Below, in pieces: positions 63,974 to 64,000 of a stretch of 64,000 nt of DNA. The notes below the pieces were generated by a model. It searched no databases. It was not told the origin of the DNA and worked only from the letters and a program-made list of their open reading frames with translations. The number at the start of each line of letters is the position of its first letter. Positions within the stretch are counted from its first letter, which is position 1. Source of the DNA: Ruminococcus flavefaciens FD-1 (GTDB lineage: Bacteria; Bacillota; Clostridia; Oscillospirales; Ruminococcaceae); contig ACOK01000119.1 of assembly GCA_000174895.1 (NCBI GenBank), positions 124,001 through 188,000 on the forward strand. The letters are read 5' to 3'. The translations under genes and the position numbers were made by a program.

Positions 63974-64000
63974 GTTATTTCTTTGATATTACCATTCACC

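Overview
The window looks like the chromosome of an anaerobic, fibre-degrading Ruminococcus-type member of the Clostridia. Two proteins carry type I dockerins joined by Thr-rich linkers: a GH43 arabinanase-like enzyme and an LRR–cohesin-like–dockerin protein. This points to a cellulosome-forming lineage close to R. flavefaciens or R. champanellensis; the species is inferred, not shown. A rubrerythrin fusion for peroxide defence and the Firmicutes order era–yqzL–recO fit this placement.

Region 1 (1–17.9 kb) is mobile DNA. On the minus strand lies part of a conjugative element (ICE) with a type IV secretion module. Reading right to left it holds a small protein, a replication-initiator-like protein, a helix-turn-helix protein, a small protein, a PcfB-like protein, the VirD4/TraG coupling protein, a Maff2-family membrane protein, a methyltransferase-like protein and the start of a TrbL-like protein that runs off the window. 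A second element of about 10.77 kb (1088–11856) is inserted inside the maff2 gene. The two maff2 pieces join in frame at a 2-bp core, and matching inverted arms lie just inside both ends. This inner element is a Tn4451-like integrative mobilizable element. It carries a large serine recombinase, a TnpW-like protein, a small resolvase, a MOBP-type relaxase with a MobC-like partner, a hairpin-rich probable oriT, and an AT-rich cargo: a fused m5C/m6A DNA methyltransferase followed by an HNH nuclease. Upstream of the ICE replication gene is an iteron-like array.

Region 2 (18–31.4 kb) holds accessory and housekeeping genes: a GH25 lipoprotein, the GH43–ricin–dockerin protein, a small lipoprotein, a flavin reductase–rubredoxin–rubredoxin–rubrerythrin fusion, tcdA, a DUF1015 protein, maf, a DUF6273 protein and gapA. 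Two families of non-coding repeats of about 250–300 bp fill many of the gaps.

Region 3 (31.6–42.4 kb) has a degenerate sensor-like protein, then CYTH–phoH–ybeY–era, yqzL–recO, mutS2, a GGDEF regulator broken by two homopolymer frameshifts, and an alpha/beta-hydrolase lacking its serine nucleophile. A 6S-like RNA candidate lies just upstream of the next region.

Region 4 (43–58.7 kb) is a polyamine locus. It holds speD, speA, speE and speB (arginine to agmatine to putrescine to spermidine) and also carboxyspermidine dehydrogenase and nspC, the alternative spermidine route. Between them are tandem arrays of small paralogues: five DUF3592 membrane proteins, three DUF1963 proteins and three members of a family I do not recognise. 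A 173-bp MITE lies inside one array, and a copied tail of speB marks one duplication.

Region 5 (58.8–64 kb) holds the LRR–cohesin–dockerin gene behind a second MITE, then comF, rmuC and a THUMP-type RNA methyltransferase on the minus strand. I saw no rRNA, tRNA or CRISPR array.
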